Source: Xylaria sp. FL1777 (taxonomy: Eukaryota; Ascomycota; Sordariomycetes; Xylariales; Xylariaceae). From it: a stretch of DNA of 64,000 nucleotides. The DNA lies in NCBI GenBank assembly GCA_022578965.1, contig MU400662.1:1-64000 (forward strand). Direction: 5' to 3'. The notes beneath the pieces were generated by a model that did no database searches, had not been told where the DNA came from, and worked only from the letters and a program-made list of their open reading frames with translations. How positions within the stretch are numbered: the first letter of the stretch is position 1; each line of letters opens with the position of its first letter. A program made the translations under genes and the position numbers. Below, in pieces: positions 1 to 13,560 of the stretch.

Positions 1-616
1 TAAGCTTATTATAAAAAACATAAAAGCAGCTTAAAGAATAAATATATAAAAAGCAAATTAAAAAGTAATAAGCAAATAACTTTGCTTATAATTTAGTTAT
101 AACTTAGTTATAAAAAAACTAGTGTAGCAAAAAGCTAATAGTAATACTAAAGCAAGCAAACTATAATGCATTAATAATACAATAAAAAAAGGTTTAAAAA
201 AAAACTAAAAAAAAAAAGTAGTATACTTAACTAAATAAGTGCTAAAACTAAAAAAACTGCTGCAAGCAATACAAAACAAGCAGCAATACTAAAGCAAGCA
301 AACTAAAAAGCAAAAAAAATACAAAGAAAAAAAGACTATAAAATAACTACATAAAAATACATACATTTAATTAATAGCATAATGCAAATAAACAAACAAC
401 CTAAAAGCAAAAAAGTAAAAAACAAAGCACTTAATAAAATCGTAGCAAAACTAGTATAACTTAAAAATAAATATAAGATGTTTTTACTTAGCTATTAAAA
501 AAAAAGTAAGCTGCTTATAGCTTGCTTTTAACTTATAAGCACAGTTTTTACCTATATATATAAAAAATAAAAACCGGCATAGCTAATAAGCCGTTAGCCT
601 AAGTAATATAATATAT
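1..616 (+). mobile_element. 3' end of element Z, copy 1
   Basis: This is the right-hand end of a repeated element (called Z here) whose left part lies outside the window. It aligns almost base for base with 22011-22625, the right end of the complete Z copy at 20432-22625, with mostly C/T and G/A differences. Both copies share a T-rich/GTAAGC inverted-repeat patch near 480-535, an AT tract and a TA-rich tail. Z sits at the start of the visible part of Gy15 copy C: the sequence after 616 matches copy A from about 39323. No coding frame is recognised. Type is unknown; the complete copy has a 14 bp target duplication, which points to target-primed insertion (inference). Confidence 0.8.
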
Positions 617-3600
617 ATTATAAAATTAATATAAACTTATTAAAAAAATAAATATAACTTTAAAAAACAAAAATAAAACAAACAATTATTTAATTTTTTA
701 TAACAAATAAAATTAAATAATCTTTATTTAATAAAAAAAACTATTTGTTAAAAATATAGTATAAATAATTATTATGTTTATAAATGTAGTTTTGCTTATA
801 AATTAAAAAAAGAAAATATTATATATTAAAACTTTAAATAGTGTTTAAAAAAGCTAAAATTTTTTATAAGCTTTAAATATATAAAAGTTATTTTTAAAGT
901 TATAAAAATTAGCAAAAATAAAAAAAAAATTCTTAATGCTGCAATAAAATAAATATATAACTTTGTTTTAAGCAATAATAAGCTATTTAAATAAAAAGCT
1001 TATTATTAACTGCAAAAAAAAACTTTATTTTAAATAATAAAGATTTAAATGCTAAAATAAAAAGCAAATAAAAAAGTTAAAAAAAAAAAACTTTATTAGC
1101 TAAATAATAAATAATTAAATTAGTTTTTAAATAAAAAGTTTAATAATTAAACTAATATGCTTTATAAAATAAAACTAATAAAAGCTTATAATATTAAAAA
1201 AAATAACTTAATAAATAGCAAGCTAAATAATAGCTTTATTATAATTAATTAAAACTTTATATAAAGCATTTTTTATAATATAAATAATACTAAAGTTTTA
1301 TAAAGCTATATATTAAGCAGAAAGATTAGCATAAATATGTTTTAAGCTAATTATTATAAGCTTTTATTTAAAAAAGCTGTTTTTTATTAAATAAAAAATA
1401 AAAAAAAACCTAAAAAATAAAAAAAAAAGCTTTTTATAAATTAAACAATTAAAAAAATTTATTTAAATAATAATAAGTTTTTTACTTAATTTAACACTAA
1501 AAATATATAAATAAACAATAATTTTTATAAGCAAAATACTTTATTAAAACTAAAAAGTTTTAATTATTAAAAGCTTTAAAAAATTTAAAAAGTAAAATTT
1601 ATAAAAAAAAGCTTAAAATTTAAAAAAATATAAGCTAAAAAATTTAAGAACTTTTTAAACAAAAAAACAAATATTATTTTTAAAAATTTTATATTAAAAG
1701 TTTTAAAGTACTTTAATATTTTTATTTAAATAATTGCTTAAATAAAAGCTAAATTATATTTTAAAGCAGCAAAAATACTTAAATTAATACTAAAAATAAT
1801 ATTACTACTTTTAAATAACTTTAATAAAAGTTTAAGTTAGCAAATTAAATTAAATATATTATAACTTATTTAAAAAAAAATGTAATAAATTAAAATATAA
1901 AGCTTAACTAAAAACTTTATTATAAAAAATTTTAATTTAAATAAACATAAAAAATGCTTTTTTTTATAAAAGCGTAAACTTTTTAAAAAACAATATAAAG
2001 TTTTAATAGCTAATAATTAAAAAAATATAAAAAAGTTTTTAGCTAATATTATAATTAGCTAGTTAGCTTAATAAACATAAATTATTTAATAGCACTTATA
2101 AAACTAGCTTTTTATTAAATTATTTAATAATATAAATAAATAAAAAAATAAAATATAATAGTTTTATTATATATATTTATATGTTTTAATTTAGCTTTAT
2201 AGCTGCTTTTTTAAAAAAGCAACACTATAAAATAATAAAAGTTCTTTATAATTAAAACTAATAAAATAATTAAGTAATGTTATTTTTTATTTATATTGCT
2301 TTAAATTTTTAAATGTTAAAAAATAAACTAAAGTTTAATAAAATGCTTTTTAAAATTTTAAACTAATATAATATTATATATTTATTATTTAAAAATAACT
2401 TAAAAAAGCAAAAGTTATTAATTGTTATACTTATGCTACCTTTAAAAAAAGTAATATTTTTAATTAAACTTTAGCTTTATGCTAATTTTATGCTAGTAGT
2501 ACTAAAAAAAAGAAAAAAGCTTAAAAAGTTAATATAGCTAGCATTAATAGTTTTAAAAAGCGCTAATTAAACTTTTAACTTTTTTAAAATAAAGATTTAT
2601 AAAAAGTATAACAATTATATTAATAATAATAGCTTAAATCTATTTAAGAAAATATTAAAGTATAGATTTTATAATAAAAAAAACTTAAGCTTAACAAATT
2701 ATTTTAATTAAAAATATTTAAGCTTTTTAAATTTATGTTTTATATTAGCTTTATTACTAAAATTACAAAGTATTTTAGCTATATTTTTAAGCGTTATAAA
2801 GCTAGAAAAATATATATAGCTTTGCTTAAAGCTTACTATAAAAATAAAAAATAAAATCTATAAAAGAAATATTACTGGAATTATTAATTTTAAAGTATAA
2901 TTTAATATTATTATAAACTTATTTATTAATAAAAATAGCTTTACTATTAAAAATATAAATATAACTTAAAAAAAATTTAACTAAACTAGTAATTTTATTA
3001 AATATATAAAGTGCTTAAAAACTACTATTTAAATAAATAAAAATTACTGCTTTTTTTATTATATATAGTTAGCAAAAAATAAGCTATTTACTTTTTGTTG
3101 CTAAAAATAAACTTTATTATAAAGTTTTAAATAAGTTTATATTTTTAAAGCTTTTATATAATAGCTAATATAATACTTAAAATAAGCTAAATTATTATAT
3201 TAATAATAAATTATATTAAAAACTTAAATTTAAAAGCTTATAAATATTAATAACTAAAAAACTAATATATATTTAATAAACTGCTAGTTTAGTAAATAAG
3301 CTATATAAAGCATAAAAAAACTAAATCTTAGATAAAAAACCTAATAATTAGCAAAAAAAAGCAAAAAAAAAATTAAAAAAATATAGTTTAAAAAAATATG
3401 CAAGTGCAAACTTTTAAAAAAATTAAAACCTATATAATAATATAACATTAATAGCTTTTTTAACTTTTTTTATATAAAATATCGAACTTTTTAAAAACTT
3501 AAGAATATAAAACAATAAAAAAGTTTATGCTGTTTTTAATAATAATTAATTATTTAAGATATTTTTAATCGTAATAAAAAAAGCGCTAAAGCAAAAAAAT

Positions 3601-3760
3601 GCTAAAAAATTAACAATTATAAAAACTAGAAATTTTGCATATAAATTAAAAAGCAAATATAACTTAATTATAACTTTAACTTAAGCACTATTAATTTTTT
3701 AAACTTTAAAAACTAATAAATTAATAAGAAATAAAACAATAATCTTAAATATAATATATA
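617..3760 (+). other. Gy15 copy C region upstream of pol
   Basis: This stretch corresponds to copy A 39323-42514, upstream of the RT. It is A-rich on the plus strand, which is typical of a mutated coding strand. Partial frames can be followed, but I recognise no gag capsid, zinc knuckle or protease motif in them. By position in a gypsy element it should contain gag and protease (inference). No promoter, tRNA or host gene is seen. Confidence 0.5.
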
Positions 3761-3846
3761 AAAGGAATTAATATAAACATATAAAGAATTAATATAAACA
3801 TATAATCTTATAAACATATAATGCTTTTATTAGGTTAATTAAAAAA
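3761..3846 (+). repeat. Left terminal inverted repeat of the 3.58 kb element
   Basis: It begins AAAGGAATTAATATAAAC and includes a second copy of the unit AGAATTAATATAAACATATA directly after the first, then a shorter TATAAACATATAATG piece and TTAATTAAAAAA. The reverse complement of 7254-7339 reads the same with few differences. The duplicated unit of about 20 bp inside the repeat could be a transposase-binding site (inference). Confidence 0.8.
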
Positions 3847-6800
3847 TGTTAGTGCATACTGTTTTTTTTTATATATTTAATGTTATTTATTTTATATTTC
3901 TCTTTATACATTTTATTAATTTAATCTTGTTTATATTTTACATTTTACGCTTTTTACTTTATTAATATTAAAAACATATTTATTATACATTTTAATTTTA
4001 TAATACTAATTAACCTTTATATTATATAATATTTTTTAAACTTCTTAAGCTTTCGTTGTTATATAAGCGCGCTTTTACTTTAAATAATTTATTTTATTGT
4101 TAAAAAAAACAACACATGTTTTATTACTTTTTTTTTTGTTTACTTTTTTTATGTAATAAGCTATTTACTGCTTTTATAACTACTTTAATTTGCTAATTCT
4201 TTATATTTAGTTATAATAGCAAAAATATTTCTCTATTTTATAGCTTTAGTAATAATTATGCCTTTAATAATATTTTTAATGCTTATTTTTATTTTTTTAG
4301 CACTGTTTTGCATTTATATAGCTATAAAAAACTTAATAAGCTAGCATAAAAAATCTATACTAATTATAAGATTTTTTTTAGCAATACTTTCTTTTATTTA
4401 CTAAAGCTTTAATATATATAAATGTTTATGCTTAGCTTAAAAGCTAGTTTTATTTTTGTTTTTCTAAAATTTTAGTTTGCTAAATTGTTTTGTATTGCTA
4501 GCTTACTAACTATTACTTATAAAAAAGTTGCATTAGCTTTATAATTAATTCGTAAAGTTATAAAAAAAGGTTAATAGCTTTTTATAAACTTAGTTTGCTT
4601 ATATAAACGTATATACTAGTAAAAAAACAAATAAAAGTAGTTATTATTAAATTTAAATAGCTATAACTTTTTCTTTTTATATTTATTGCTTTAATATTTA
4701 TTAGTAAAGTTATTTGCATTAAGTTTAATTAAAGCTGCTTTATTTATAATAGCATTACTTAAATAAACTTTTTTTATGCTAGCTTTACTATTTAAAGCAA
4801 GCATTTTGTTAGCTAGCTATTATTTACTGTTTTTAGTTTTAAAAACTATTTTTAACTTATTTATTTTAAACAATTTATTTTTTATAGCTAACATGCTTTT
4901 TAATTATATTAATGTATTTTTAAAAAACAATAAGTTTAGTTTTACTAAAAACTACATATATTTATTTAAAAAACAACTAATTTAATTTTTTATTAAATAT
5001 AACTAATTTAAACAAGTTAAAAAAAGCAAAAGTAATAAACTTTAATAGCAAAAGTCTTAAAAAACTAGCTATAAATAAGTAATTATTACTAAAGCTATAA
5101 ATAAAAGTTAATAGTTATTATAATTATATAAAAATATAAAACATTATTAATATAATTATAGCTTAAGCTTAAACTTTTTTGTTTACTTTTTTTATTATAA
5201 GCTTACAAAGTTAATAAAAGCAACTATTAAATTAATTAGCTGTTAAGTTAATATTTAAGCTTAAAATGTTTAAAACATAATAAAATAGCAATATAAAAGG
5301 TTTATTTTTACTTAAAAAAAATATTTATAATGCTTAAAGCTTTATTAATTAAGCTAAGCTAAATAGCTATAACTTAATTATTGCTTTTATTAAGCTTTTT
5401 AATAAAAAGAAAATTCTTTATTTAATAAAGTAAGCTAATAATAAGCTAAACTGCTTAATTAAACTAGTTTAAACATTTCTTTACTACTTAAAAATATAAA
5501 AGCAATTCTTTAAAGTTATTAGCTTTAATAATATATATAATACTAATTAATTTAAGCTGCTATTTTTTTAAGCAATAAGCTAAACCTGCTTAAAAACAGT
5601 TTTTAATGCTATATTTAGCTTAATTAATAATAAAAAGCAAAAAGGCTTTTAGTTTTTAACAAAAAATATTTATTAGCTTATAATATAATATGCAATATAA
5701 AAGCTTAATATAATTATAACTAATTATAACAAAGCAATAAAAGCTGCATTAAATTATTAGTTTTTTTTTATAGCAGTAAATTTGCATATATTATATTAAT
5801 TTTAACGTTTTGCTTAAAGCTAAACAAAAATAAGTTTTAAGTTAAATTAATAGTAATAGTTTTATTACTAGCAAAAATAAAAATGTTACTTTTATTAATT
5901 ATATACTAATAAAGTTAACTTTTTTAAACAAGCAGCTAATTAAAGCTACGTTTATTAATAACTAAAAAATTCCTTATATATATTAAAGCGTTTTAATTAT
6001 ATAAAAAAAAGTAATATTTATAAAAACAACAGCTATATATAAAAAAGCATAAGTTAATCTTTACTAATAATTTAATAATTAGCGCTTTATTTTATAATAT
6101 ATTTATAAAACTTATATGCTTTTTAAAATGTAATAAGCACATTATTATATTTATAAATATTGCAACTTTAGCATTTAAGTTATATTAAGGACAAAAACAA
6201 GCAACAATAATATAAAAAGCTACTTTTTAAATAGTATAAATTATTTATATAGTTTTATTAAAGCAATACAAAAAATAATAACTAATTAAAAGCATAACTT
6301 TAAATAAGCTTATGTTTAAAATAAAGTTTTAATTTAACGCAAATATTTATTATTGTTTTTTAATTACTTAAGCAAGCTTTAAATAATTATAGCTTTAAAA
6401 AAGCTTAATTTATTTAACTTATAATATTGCATTACTTATAAAGCTATACTAAGCATAAATAACTTTTTTTTATTAAACATTAAACATTGCACTAATAACT
6501 ATTTAATTTTTATTAAACTTAAAATCTTATGTTATTATAAAGTTTACTTTAAGCTAACATATATAAGCTTTTTTAATAAATTAAACATTTACCTACATTA
6601 AAAGTTGCAGAAATTATTATTAAAAAATATATATAAATAAATCTACAACTTTAAAATTGCTACAATACTTTATAATTAACTAAAAAACTTTACAAAAGCA
6701 ATTTTTAGTAAGCTTATAATTAAAATAAGTAAGCTATTAAGCAAAGCTTTAAAAAAACAGCTAATAAACTAAAAATAAAATTATTTATTAAGTAGCTAAA

Positions 6801-7253
6801 ACAAGTTAACTTTAGCTAAACTTAAGCAAAACAAAAGCTAATATAGCAGTACTAGCAAAAGCAATAATTATTTTTTTATTTAGCATTAAATACATAATTA
6901 ATTAATAGTGCTTAAAGCAAAAAGAACTATAAGTAATAAGTTTAGCAAGCATTAAATATAGCTTAATATTTAAAAGCAAAAAAGTTAATAAAAGCTAAAA
7001 TAATTAAATTAATAAATATTTAATATAACTGTTTACAGTAGTTTAATAATGTTTTATAAGTAAAAACTACTATTATAACATATAAAATATTAATATTTAA
7101 AAGCTAATATGTTATTTAAATAGTTTATTATAATATTTATATTAAAAAGTCTATATAAAAATAATGCTGTTAAAAAAGAAATTAAGCTTTAAATCTAATT
7201 AGTTAAATAAAGGTAAAAAGTAGGTTTATTAAAACAGGAAATACTATAAAGTC

Positions 7254-7339
7254 TGTTTTTTAATTAAGCTAATAAAAGCATTATATGTTTATAAAATTAT
7301 ATGTTTATATTAATTCTTTATATGTTTATATTAATTCTT
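7254..7339 (-). repeat. Right terminal inverted repeat of the 3.58 kb element
   Basis: This is the reverse complement of the left end. It shows the same two tandem units reading TATATGTTTATATTAATTCT and ends TTAATTCTT before the TATATA flank. Confidence 0.8.
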
Positions 7340-7678
7340 TATATAAAATAAAGAATAAAAAAATTTATTTTAAAGATAATATGCTATTTAATGGCATTGT
7401 TTTACTTAAATTTTATAAGTAAAAAAAGCAAGCTTTAAAAAAAGCAAGCTATTACTTAAAAGATTTTGCGCTATTTTAATAAAATAGCATTTATTAAAAT
7501 ATATATTTACGTTTTAGCATTATTTTTAAAAGCATTTAATTAATTATTAAATAACTAGCTGTTTTTTTAAAAAAGCTTTATATAATTAACTTTATTTAAT
7601 AAAAGGCAGCATTATTAACTAAGATATAGTATTGCTAAAAAATAGCACTTTTTTAAAACTTTTCTAAAATAAGAAAAA

Positions 7679-10133
7679 TATATAATAAGATTTTTTCTTT
7701 TTATAAAATTAAAACAGTTTTTTATAAAGCATAGCAAATTTGCAGCATTTTGATTTTTAAGCTTTTAAAAAACATTATTATAAAGGTTTTAAAAACTTAA
7801 CTTAAATATAGCATTTTTAAAAAAGCTTATAGTTTATATTGTAATGCTTAGTTTTTAGTACAAAAAAAAAGTAAAAAAGTTTAATTAATTAATTTAGCTA
7901 TAAAAATAAATGCGGTTATTATATATAATGCTAATTTTTTTTAAAGGTATAATAAATTCTTTAAAAAGTTTATAATATATAAATTAATTTTTATAGTTAA
8001 GTTATTTTTAAGATATAATTAAATACTATTTTTTATTTTTAGCTAAGCAATAATAACTTTTTTTATACTAATAAGCTTTTTTTAAATAATTACTTTTTTA
8101 TAAAAAGCAATAAATTTAATAGCTTAATTTTTAAAAATATTATTAAAAGTTTTATATAATATATTATTAATAAAATATAAACCTTTTTTTAATAATATAA
8201 TAATTAAAGAACTTATTACTAAATATAATAATTATAAAGTTATTTTAAGTATTAAATAGTTTATATTAAAACATTTTAAGAATTTTAATGTTATGCTACT
8301 TAATTTTAAGCTAATTAAAATTATAGCTAGTATATTTAAAAGCAAATAAACAAAACAAACAACTAAAATAGTTAACTATATATATAGCACTAATAATAAA
8401 AGCTTAATAAAAGCAAAAATAATAAAAATTCTTAAATAAAAAACTTATAAAAATATTATAAAAATATAATTTTTGTTAAAAATAATAATATATTATTAAA
8501 TATAAATATAAAAGTATGCTATAATTATAAAACTATTAATAGTTTTATTATAGAAAAATAAGCTGTTTTGCTTTAAAAAACCATAGAAAAAAGCTATAAA
8601 AAAGCTTTAAAAAGCTATTATAACAGCTTTTATTTTTTTTACTTTTAATTATATAAAAAAACTTATTTAGCTAAAAGTTAATATTTTTAGAACTAGCTAA
8701 AACACTATTTTATGCTAAAAAGTTAATAAAGCTATTAAACTAGCAAAATATAAATTTAAAATATAAAAAAGCTTTAAAAAAATATAATGCTATAAAGCTA
8801 AAAAAGCTTATTATTATTAAAACTTTTTAAAAGTTATATAATTATTTTTATAAAATTACGTTTTATTTAAAAACTAATGTAAAAGTTTTTATAGCTTAGT
8901 TAAACAATAGATTTTTAGCATTATTAAATGCTTAATTAATAAAATAAATAGCATATATAAAAACTTTTAATTTTATATTTTATTATATGCTAAGAAAAAA
9001 ATATATAGCTACTAATAAGCTTTTTAAAAAACTTTTTAAGCTATTAAATAAATTAAATAATTATTAAGAAAAAAATATAAAAGATTTTATTAATTTTTAA
9101 CTATATATAATAGCTATTATTATTGCATATAAAAAATTAAGCAATTAATTAATTAAAAGCTTAGTATATTAAAAAATAAAACTTTTGCTATACTTAAAAA
9201 AAGATTAAAGCAAAAAAAGCAAACAAATTGCTAAATATTTTGTTTTTAAGCAAGTTTTAAAAAAACTTATAACAAAAAAGAAATAGAAATATTTTAAAAA
9301 AAAAGCTTTTAAATTTTTTATTAATAAGTTTACTTTTTAAAAAAAAGCAAAGTTTAAAAAAATGCCAAAAAAAGTTATTAATAATAAAAAAACCTAAAAA
9401 GCTTTTATTAAAAAAAACTATAAAAAAATAACCTATAAAAGCTAAATATTTATAATTTAATAAATAACTTAAAGTTATTACTAAAAAAGCTTTTATTAAA
9501 ACGTTTATATTATAATTACTAGTTGCTTTAATTGCTAAAAATTCACTAATAATAAAAAAACTAAAAAATATTATTTTAATTATCTTTTAAATTTTTTAAT
9601 ATTTTAAGTTATAAATATATAAATTATATTATTAAGCAATAAATTTAAAGCTATTATAAAAGCAAAATGCAAAATAATAACTTATTTAAAAGCTAAACTT
9701 TTAAAATATATAGATTTTTTAAAAATACTTAAATTTATTAAAAAAAAGATTATGTTTTAGTACAAAGTTTTTATAAAAATTAAATATAATAATAGCTTTA
9801 AATTTAAAAAAAAAGTAAAAAATGCAGTAAATATTTTAAGCTATAAAATAAATTATAGCTTAGCTTACTATTTTTAAGCTTAAAGCTTTATTAAAAAAAG
9901 CTATAAGTTAATAAAAAAAAGCTTTATATAAATAATAAATAAAACTAAAAAAAATTAGCTAAAATATTTAAACTTAGTAATATAAGCAAATTATATTTTT
10001 ATGTATTATTATAGCTATAGCTTATATAAGCTAATATATAAAAAAATGTTAATTTTATTAATAAAAAATGTAATATTAATATAAAAAGTAATTAAGTAAT
10101 AAAATATTACTTTTTATGAAAATTTTATAAAAG
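7679..10133 (+). pseudogene. pol: Gy15 copy C pol remnant: RT, RNase H, integrase (5' part)
   Basis: Degenerate polyprotein of the Ty3/gypsy type, colinear with the better traced copy A at 42853-45306. RT covers about 7679-8349; its catalytic box, family form F-x-D-D, is FFNN with AAT AAT at 8191-8196, both Asp codons converted to Asn. RNase H covers about 8386-9066 and integrase begins near 9276; the C-x-x-C pair of its zinc finger is recognisable near 9510-9535. The frame breaks at 10133, where GypA is inserted, and resumes at 18818. In-frame stops make it non-functional. Confidence 0.85.
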
Positions 10134-10340
10134 TAATACAAACTAAAAAAGGGACTTTATATTTATAAGGTTTAGCTATAGTAGTATTTTTACTTGTAGC
10201 TATAGTAGCTTAGCTAAATAGCTATGTAAAGCCTATGCTTAAGGCAATTACGTAGTAATTGCTTGCAAAGCCTCTTTTTTTTTAATTTATATTACACTTT
10301 TTATGCTTAATTGCTTTACTACTTATAATAAACCTTACTA
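10134..10340 (+). repeat. GypA 5' LTR
   Basis: 207 bp, starts TAATACAAAC and ends AACCTTACTA. It matches 18611-18817 along its full length; the differences I see are C/T or G/A. It contains a 19 bp perfect palindrome at 10244-10262 (GCAATTAC-GTA-GTAATTGC) and complementary G- and C-rich patches (AAAAAAGGG near 10146, CCTCTTTTTT near 10272) that could pair. Confidence 0.93.
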
Positions 10341-12479
10341 AATAATAAAATAAGCCCTATAATTAATACTTTATACTTTAGTCTTTTTTTTTTGCCGGCA
10401 AATTATGTGCGTAAAATATAGTATAGCTTTTTTACTTATATAATTTACCGTTATTTTATTTAAATTAGTTTTTATAACATTTAAACCTTTTTTAGCAAAA
10501 CTACGCAATATAAATAAAGTTTAGCTTTTGCATTACATAAACCTTATTATTTACTCTTTTTAAATTAGTTTCTATAACATTTAAAGCGCTCTTAGTATTT
10601 ACTTTAACTTTTGTTAAAGTTAATCCGCAAAGATTTACGCTATTTACAAATGTTAATCATTAATTATCGATTATTAATTATTTATTTACTAACTAAGTAT
10701 TTTATATACTTTATATTTGCTAAACAGCTATACTGCTTAAACATTATTACATTTAACTTTACGTTAACGTTTATAGTTATATAACTTCTAGTTTTTAAAA
10801 CATTGGTTTGTATTATACTTAGCTATTTTTTGCTCGCACTAAGTTTTTTAACACGTGCAACGCTTAACATATTTTACCTGATTTTATTATATTTGCGTTA
10901 TATTTAATTACACTTTTAATTTTAAATTACTTGCTTTATAAAGTTATGCAACAATTTAATAAAGCAGCTAATAAGCAAATAACATTAACTTAATTAAACA
11001 TAAACCTAGTTAAACTTAAAAAAATTTTCTAAGTTTTATAAACACGCTAGTTTATATTTATTTATATACTTGCACATTTTAACGCATTAAATTTTAGCAC
11101 TACTTTATACACTTATATTTTATATTTTATGTTATTTTTTAGCTTGCATTACTTATTGCTATTAGCTTTAATAGCAAGCTAAAACAGTAAACAAAACGAT
11201 TTACTAAGCAAATATTTTAACGACTTACTTTTAGATTTGCAAATAAGTACTTTATTAAACTATAAAAGTTTTAAAACTAAATTTATTGTTAAAAATTTAA
11301 TACTAGAACTTGCTAAATTAAGCAAAAAACTGGTTAACTTATTAAATTAGCCGCTTAAACCTTCTAAAATAAACAAAAAACTAGCTAACTTACTAAATTA
11401 ACTGCTAATATTATATGCACTTTATGGTTTGCAATTACTGCGTTTTATGTTTACTTTTAAGCTAGTTTGTTTTAAAAAAAAAACTTAAGACTTATAAACT
11501 ATAAATGCTTTTCTACTAAAAAAAACAGCTATAACTAATGCTAATACTAATGCTTTCTTTTTTAAAAAAAGTAAAAAAAACAGTTCATTATTAACTTTAA
11601 AGCAAATAAGCAACAATAAAAAAACATAGTAATACTTAATAGATAAATTAGCTAATTAAAACCAAAAAATAGCTTAAATTGTTTAAAACTAAAAAGAACT
11701 AAATAAAAATGTCTATTATAAGCTAAATTTTTTAAAAACTAGCAAAATGTTTACTAAAAATCTAAATACTTTAAGTAAGCAAGTTAACTATTTCTAAAGT
11801 ATAATAAATTAAGTCGTTAAAAGTAATAATTAAATAAAAAATATATTAAAAGAACTTTTAAACTATATATTTTGCACTTGCAATAGTTTAGCACTACTGC
11901 TATTAAAAACCTTAATACTACATTAGCTAGTATTAAAACAACTAGTTTTGCTTTAGCTATCTTTGCTTTTATTTTATATAAATATACTTAGCTTTAAGTT
12001 ATAATTACTTTGTAAAAATAAAGCAGCTTTATTTTTAATATTTATAACAGTTATATTTGTTAAATTAACAAGCAACTTTTATTAAAAACTACTATAAAAG
12101 CTATTATATTTAATAACTTTTAGTTTAATAAGCATTAATTATTTTTTTGCTTTTTAGTTTAACTTTAATATAGTACTACGCTTATTAATTAAAACTACTT
12201 AACTAATAGCTTTTTTAGTAGTACTTTTTGTTTAAACAATAGCTTTTGTGCTTTTTATATTATTTACTGCAAGCATTATAGCTAATGTAACAATAATATT
12301 TATGCTACTTATAATAACTAACTTTATTTTTGTTTTTAATATAAAAGCTACTATTTTTATACTTGTATAATTAACTATATATAAAATAGCACCCGAAAAT
12401 AATAGTTTTAACTAAAATAAACCGTTTAAGTTTTTTATTACGTATTAGTAGTTTAAAAAAGCAAAAGGTTATGCTTTTA
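10341..12479 (+). other. GypA leader, no gene recognised
   Basis: About 2.1 kb between the 5' LTR and the first readable gag-like frame. It has slightly more C and G than its surroundings and a few TTAATCATTAATTATCG-like patches near 10650, but no open frame, tRNA or recognisable motif. A primer-binding site should lie directly after 10340, but I could not match it to a tRNA end. Confidence 0.5.
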
Positions 12480-13560
12480 ATAGTTATAAAAAAAAACCAA
12501 AGGACATATAAATATAAACATTAATTTAAATCTAGATAATAATCCTTTAAATAATAACAATAGTAATAATAAAAGCAATAAACGACTTTTTTGCAAAAAT
12601 AAAGTTAATTTGTTTAGTTAAAGCAATTATACTAACTAAAGTGCTACTTTTAAAAAAAAATTAACTAGATTTACTATTAGCAAATTAAATAAGCTAAAAC
12701 GTTCTAATATTAGTTATTTTAATCTTAATTAAAATAATCTTAAAAATGTTAGCATAGTTATAAATAGTAATAAACTAATTTTTATTAATATTTATTGCTT
12801 TGTAAATTGTATTTTTTTGTTTTTTAAGAACTTAAGTACTTATAAATTTAATAAAAAGCAAATATTAAAAATGTTTTAAACTTTATTAAAAAGTACTGCA
12901 GTAATATAATAAAATAATAAGTTAATATTAGCTATATATATAAGCTATTATACTAAAAAATTAAACAAAATATTTAACGAACTTATAATTTAATTTATAA
13001 TACTTGCTTTTAAAGCAACTTAACAATTCAATAGCATAAAGCTTACTTTAAAAAATATAGCTTAAAAAACATAGCAATAATAACCTTTATTTAAAAGAAG
13101 CTATAATATGCTAAAGCAATAAAAACTTTAACTAAAAACAATAAAAATTAGCAAAACGTAATAATATTTATTTAAACTTATATAAATATAAACATTAAGC
13201 AATACTTTTACGCTTTTAAAAAAGAAAAATCTTTAGCTAAATATATAACTAAAGTTGCTAAAGCAAAGCTAATTTTTATTGCAGCAGCAAAAAAAATGTT
13301 TTTTTACGCACGTAAAAAAAAAAAGCAATACATATAATACTATTTACTTTTGCCTAAAGGTTATAATTGCAAGTCCTAAAAAAACAAATACAAATATAAG
13401 TTAGAAAATAAAAATAAGTTTAGCAAAAATAGTAAAAATAATAATAACAAGCTTTTATAAAAAAAAAAAAAACGCAAACGCAAATATAATTATAAGCGTT
13501 ATTAAAATAAATATAATAAGCATAAGAAAAATTGCAACTGAGCTTATTTTATAAACTTTA
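12480..13560 (+). pseudogene. gag: GypA gag remnant (capsid-like)
   Basis: Followed as one degenerate plus-strand frame. The clearest point is near 12895-12915, a stretch reading T-A-V-I then two stops then N-N-K-L. This fits the capsid pattern A-V-I-W-W-N-N-E-L of related fungal gypsy Gag proteins, with both Trp codons turned into stops. An acidic/Asn-rich region precedes it and a Lys/Arg-rich region (about 13440-13530) follows, as in nucleocapsid tails. No intact zinc knuckle was found. The start codon cannot be set. Confidence 0.5.

Larger units (their letters stand above)
3761..7339. mobile_element. Nested 3.58 kb DNA-transposon-like element with 86 bp terminal inverted repeats
   Basis: The element interrupts Gy15 copy C: the flanks 3760 and 7340 are adjacent in copy A near 42514-42520. 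Its ends, 3761-3846 and 7254-7339, are inverted repeats of each other. Both sides are flanked by TATATA (3755-3760 and 7340-7345), so the duplication is 2 to 6 bp and cannot be fixed more exactly. A TA duplication would fit the Tc1/mariner/pogo group, but that is only a possibility. The interior is T-rich on the left and A-rich on the right. A short open frame of 69 codons lies at 4776-4985 on the plus strand, hydrophobic and resembling no transposase I know. I could not find a DDE motif. Confidence 0.8.

Noticed and set aside
4776..4985. 69-codon open frame in the 3.58 kb element
   Set aside because: Hydrophobic, Leu/Phe/Asn-rich composition expected from random AT-rich DNA; no transposase motif, no conserved counterpart seen.
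10134..10340. The 207 bp repeats as a foldback MITE
   Set aside because: They are direct repeats bounding an 8.7 kb body with gag-pol order and a single outer target duplication, so they are LTRs.
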